Source: Clavulina sp. PMI_390
Lineage: Eukaryota > Basidiomycota > Agaricomycetes > Cantharellales > Hydnaceae
Reading direction: 5' to 3'
NCBI GenBank assembly: GCA_015039315.1
Contig: WIDE01000016.1
Location: 124,001 to 188,000 of the forward strand
Length of the DNA stretch: 64,000 nucleotides
The position numbers and the translations under genes are program-made. Positions 61,095 to 64,000 of this stretch are shown piece by piece. The notes below the pieces were generated by a model. That model did not search any database. It had not been told where the DNA came from and saw only the letters and a program-made list of their open reading frames with translations. Every line of letters starts with the position of its first letter. Within the stretch, counting starts at the first letter, position 1.

Positions 61095-61428
61095 GGCTGT
61101 TTGGGAGGAGTTTCGTTTCGGAGCCAAGGAATGGCTTTACCTTGTTCCGAGAAGATCACGTGATTAGACCTCGATGACTTCCAGTTGGCGCACCACACCT
61201 CGCCCAAGTCATCAAAAAGGATGCAAAGGGACCATCACGGCGATATTATATTCTACTACTGCTCGACTCTATAATTATGATTACTTTTGCTACTCAAATC
61301 CTCCCCAAAAGAGCTGTTTAGGTGCCTGACAACGGTTGTTAGGGGCACGGTCGCAAACTGAATTGAATGCTGACCAAGCAAATGAATTGAAGACCCCCCT
61401 CCATCCCCGATAAAACCCTCCTACTTCG
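61095..61428. other. Intergenic, Helitron to F-box gene 2
   Basis: A little over 300 bases. The 5' end of the Helitron may lie here. No gene or RNA is recognised. Confidence 0.35.
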
Positions 61429-62695
61429 TTAACGTCGGGGATGTCGCGTAGTCAAATTTGCTACCCGATACGTCCACCAAGACGCACCCTCGATGATATC
61501 ACCCACAATCAGGAACTGACCGACCAGGCTGAGGTGAGATACTGTCCATTCCACAGGCAGGTCTACATTAGTGAAAGCGGGTGGACACTCCTGGCGCGCG
61601 AGAGATTCGTTATCCCGAAAGCTGTCGAATGGTTGAAAGAATACGTTCACTTGGTTCTTCTGACTACGATATCGACAGAACCATGTCAGAACGAAAGATA
61701 GCGCAAATATCAATGAGAGATCATGAAGATGCTCACGAGAAAGGGGCCGCAAACAAAACGCCATCTTTCCCTTTATGTGTGAATATACCACACACTACGG
61801 GGACTGAGTAAGGCCCGTTAAAGGATGTCTCAATGCGTATTGGAAGCACCAGCATCTTGCCCATCTCGAGATGCATTAGTCGCACTTCGTGGGCAAGGTA
61901 TGTTACCAGCACCTCCCCATTAGGTGTGAGCCTCATATCAATGAAGTCCATGATAGGATGTTGGTGTAGCAGGCGATGAACTGGGGCCACAACAGGTTCT
62001 GAGTGGGCCAGCTGATGTCGGACGCGCATCATGCTCCAGTATATCTTTTGGTGTCTATTCCACCCCTGGCTCCACGTTCCCCACAGTGGGTCTAAGGCCT
62101 TGTGAGGTGGAGGAAGGGAAAAGCCCAGTTGTTGAAGAGAAGGAGGACCGAATGTCAAGGAAGGGAGGGGCTGTTCTAACGTCAATTCTGTACCATCTTC
62201 TTCAGAATATACGGAAGTTGCATGGATGGGGATAATATTGGGAGGATTCAGTGCGGGTAAGGAGTCATCTCGCCCCCATGCGCACTCCCACACGATAAGG
62301 GAAGAGGCACATAATCGAAGGATACGACAAGTCTAACAAAGCAAGAATGCAGAGAAATGGTGTCGCCGAATGTCAGAGACATTCCAGGAGTACAACTCGG
62401 ATTCTATGCAAGAGGATAGTGAAGGATAGGAGCTTACATGACTAACAGCGATTATATCGCGTGGAGTAAGTGAGTGGCACAGAATTTCAATCAGGACGTC
62501 TTCAGGAAGCTTCAAGAATGACGAAACGAGCCGTGGGGTGGGGTTGTTTCCATTGGTAGCAACTGACGCTGCATGCTGTTTATCGAGAGGATCGGCCTGT
62601 TGCGTGTTGGCGTCTCGGGACGTATCGGGATGTAATGATCGGCGCTTAGAACTCTTCTTATAACGGACGAAAGGCAAGAAATCCCAACGACCCAT
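61429..62695 (-). CDS. F-box domain protein 2
   Basis: Probable SCF adaptor. Three exons: start MGRWDFLPFVRYKKSSKRRS (62695), with the F-box LKLPEDVLIEILCHSLTP followed by RDIIAVSH. It joins in phase over a gtaagc..ttgttag intron to TCRILRLCASSLIVWECAWG, restoring the usual F-box C-terminus. The second exon runs to GIFTHKGKDGVLFAAPFS and joins in phase to SQKNQVNVFFQPFDSFRDNE. It ends in the strand-rich tail LVGQFLIVGDIIEGASWWTY with the stop at 61429-61431. The post-F-box half looks like the degenerate propeller common in large agaricomycete F-box families. An in-frame ATG at 62815 is possible but less likely. Substrate unknown. Confidence 0.8.
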
Positions 62696-62901
62696 GGCGA
62701 AGACCAGACGCCGAGGAGGGCAATCCGTGGTCCCATCACCGCCTCCCAAATCCAACCTCCTGTTGAAATCAGCGAACAAGTTCAGATTCCCCGGACCTTG
62801 CCTTTTTTGGAACAACTGAAAGCACCACCAGAAATGGGCCAGCAGAAATCACTAGTTTATTGTACGGGATACATCCTGAAGCTTCGACGCCTGTTCTGTA
62901 G

Positions 62902-64000
62902 CTATGATAACTTTAGGGCAGATGCTCGGAATCCATCTCCACTCCACTTCGCAGTTTCTATCAGCAACTCCCGTTTCTTTGCCGGCGCAGTAGAGGATTT
63001 CAGTTCGTACAGGGTCGCTAGAGGGAATGGATTTAGCCGGGTGAGGAAGCAGCTTTGGCCAAGAGTAATCAAGCATACCAAGATTGAACACCAATGGTTC
63101 TGCGACAACAAGAGTTGACGGGGATGTCTTCAGCACAGATTCTAACACTTGGACGCTCTAAGATAGACCAAGTCAGTGCGGTCTTTGCAACAAAATATCT
63201 TGCTGACCTCGTCCAACTTCCCAAGATTTAATAGTGCAACGCTCAGAGCATTAATCGCCTAGTCAGAAGAAAATCACGGGGGGCGTCAATGAAGAAGTGA
63301 ATGAGGAAAGTAACAAACAAAGCACCTACCACAACATCATCGGGGTATGTTTTGAGTACTCCCCTCAGTAAACGCTCTGCCCCAGTCCATTCACCCCTGG
63401 CCACTGCCAGTAGCGCTGAGTCGATGCCGCGACTCTGGTCAGTGGCATCATGTAACGTTGCACTCTGCTGAAAGTACGAGTTTGCGCTAGCTGTATCCCC
63501 CGCCTCAAGTTGGAGGCGTCCGAGCCCTGAAAGGAGCTTCGCACTTGGTGCGCCACTCGCGTTGGTCGTGGAGAGGTCATGCAGTATTCGTCGGGCCCCT
63601 TTGAAGTCCTATTAGGGAGGAAGATATGGGAGCGGTTTTAGTGTAGTAGATGAGAATGCGAGTTCAGCAAGCGACAGGTACCAGCATCTCAAAGAGCTGG
63701 GAAGCCATGAGCAGCCCTACTCTCGCGCATCTCTCCTTCCATAGCTCCACTTCCTCCTTTCCATTGGGTCCTCTCGATGCATCCTTTGCTCGGATCAAGC
63801 AAGTATCCCTGAGCACCACAAGCTGGTCCAAGTAATCATGTGGGTCTTTCACATAGTAGCTTGTGCGTGCACGGAAGACCAGCAGCTCGAACGAGACCGC
63901 ATGCTCGAAGACATCAAAGTCTCGGTCTGCGTCATCCATAATGGGATCTTGCGATTCCAGCACTGCCCAGAGATTTGAGCACTCGACTGTCGCTTGATTA
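62902..64000 (-). CDS. TRAPPC12-like TPR protein (partial, 3' part)
   Basis: The C-terminal part of a gene that enters from the right edge. Helical repeat exons read FEHAVSFELLVFRARTSYYV, GARRILHDLSTTNASGAPSA, LGRLQLEAGDTASANSYFQQ and AVARGEWTGAERLLRGVLKT, which are tetratricopeptide-type helices. The last exons join VVAEPLVFNL to ATLYELKSSTAPAKKRELL and end GDGFRASALKLS (stop 62902-62904), the characteristic end of TRAPPC12, a subunit of the TRAPP complexes that tether ER-to-Golgi vesicles. Introns of roughly 45-100 bases. The N-terminal half lies outside. Confidence 0.82.

Larger units (their letters stand above)
52600..61428 (-). mobile_element. Helitron transposon (outer limits unknown)
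   Basis: The coding core is 54421-61094 on the minus strand. The element must extend beyond it on both sides, but I found no convincing 5' TC or 3' CTRR end with a hairpin, so the limits given are only the flanking gene edges (F-box genes at 52599 and 61429). All nickase and helicase motifs are present in one frame, so the element could be autonomous and recent. Confidence 0.6.

Noticed and set aside
61441..61701. 86-codon plus-strand open frame
   Set aside because: It is antisense to the last exon of F-box gene 2, which joins in phase with the previous exon.
1..64000. tRNA, rRNA, CRISPR or long tandem repeats
   Set aside because: None was recognised by eye; CRISPR is not expected in fungal DNA. 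A covariance-model scan would be needed to exclude tRNAs.

Overview
The window reads as nuclear DNA of a filamentous basidiomycete. Genes are dense, on both strands, and cut by many introns of about 45-90 bases with GT..AG (a few GC..AG) ends. Every recognisable housekeeping protein is of fungal type. The gene style and families would suit an Agaricomycete, perhaps Cantharellales (Rhizoctonia/Ceratobasidium-like); that last step is inference. Many genes below were assembled by joining exons by eye, so splice sites are predictions.

Left part (1-12.2 kb) is housekeeping: the 5' end of a NOSIP-type U-box ligase (-), NOC2 (+), the second-largest RNA polymerase III subunit (-), dihydrofolate synthase (-), a mitochondrial-looking Ohr/OsmC peroxidase (+) and a Ubc7/UBE2G-type E2 in about ten small exons (+).

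Middle-left (12.5-25.5 kb) is accessory. It holds a small orphan gene, then three tandem FAD/NAD(P) monooxygenases of one family, a decayed fourth copy between the first two, and an adenylate-forming acid:CoA ligase. All four intact genes are on the + strand and have a TATA box close upstream, which suggests a locally expanded, jointly inducible metabolic locus.

Centre (25.6-45.3 kb): COQ10, an orphan membrane or secreted protein, a GH51 arabinofuranosidase, an MFS sugar transporter, an APQ12-like membrane protein, dynamitin, a DysF-domain peroxisomal membrane protein, a wax-synthase-like MBOAT, a GEN1/YEN1 Holliday-junction resolvase and an orphan protein.

Right part (45.3-64 kb) is gene-poorer: a long empty stretch, a two-helix membrane protein with a PPxY motif, a nuclear-looking orphan, an F-box protein, and an apparently intact Helitron replicase-helicase (one uninterrupted frame of about 2,000 codons plus small N-terminal exons). 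Beyond it lie a second F-box gene and the 3' part of a TRAPPC12-like TPR protein that leaves the window.
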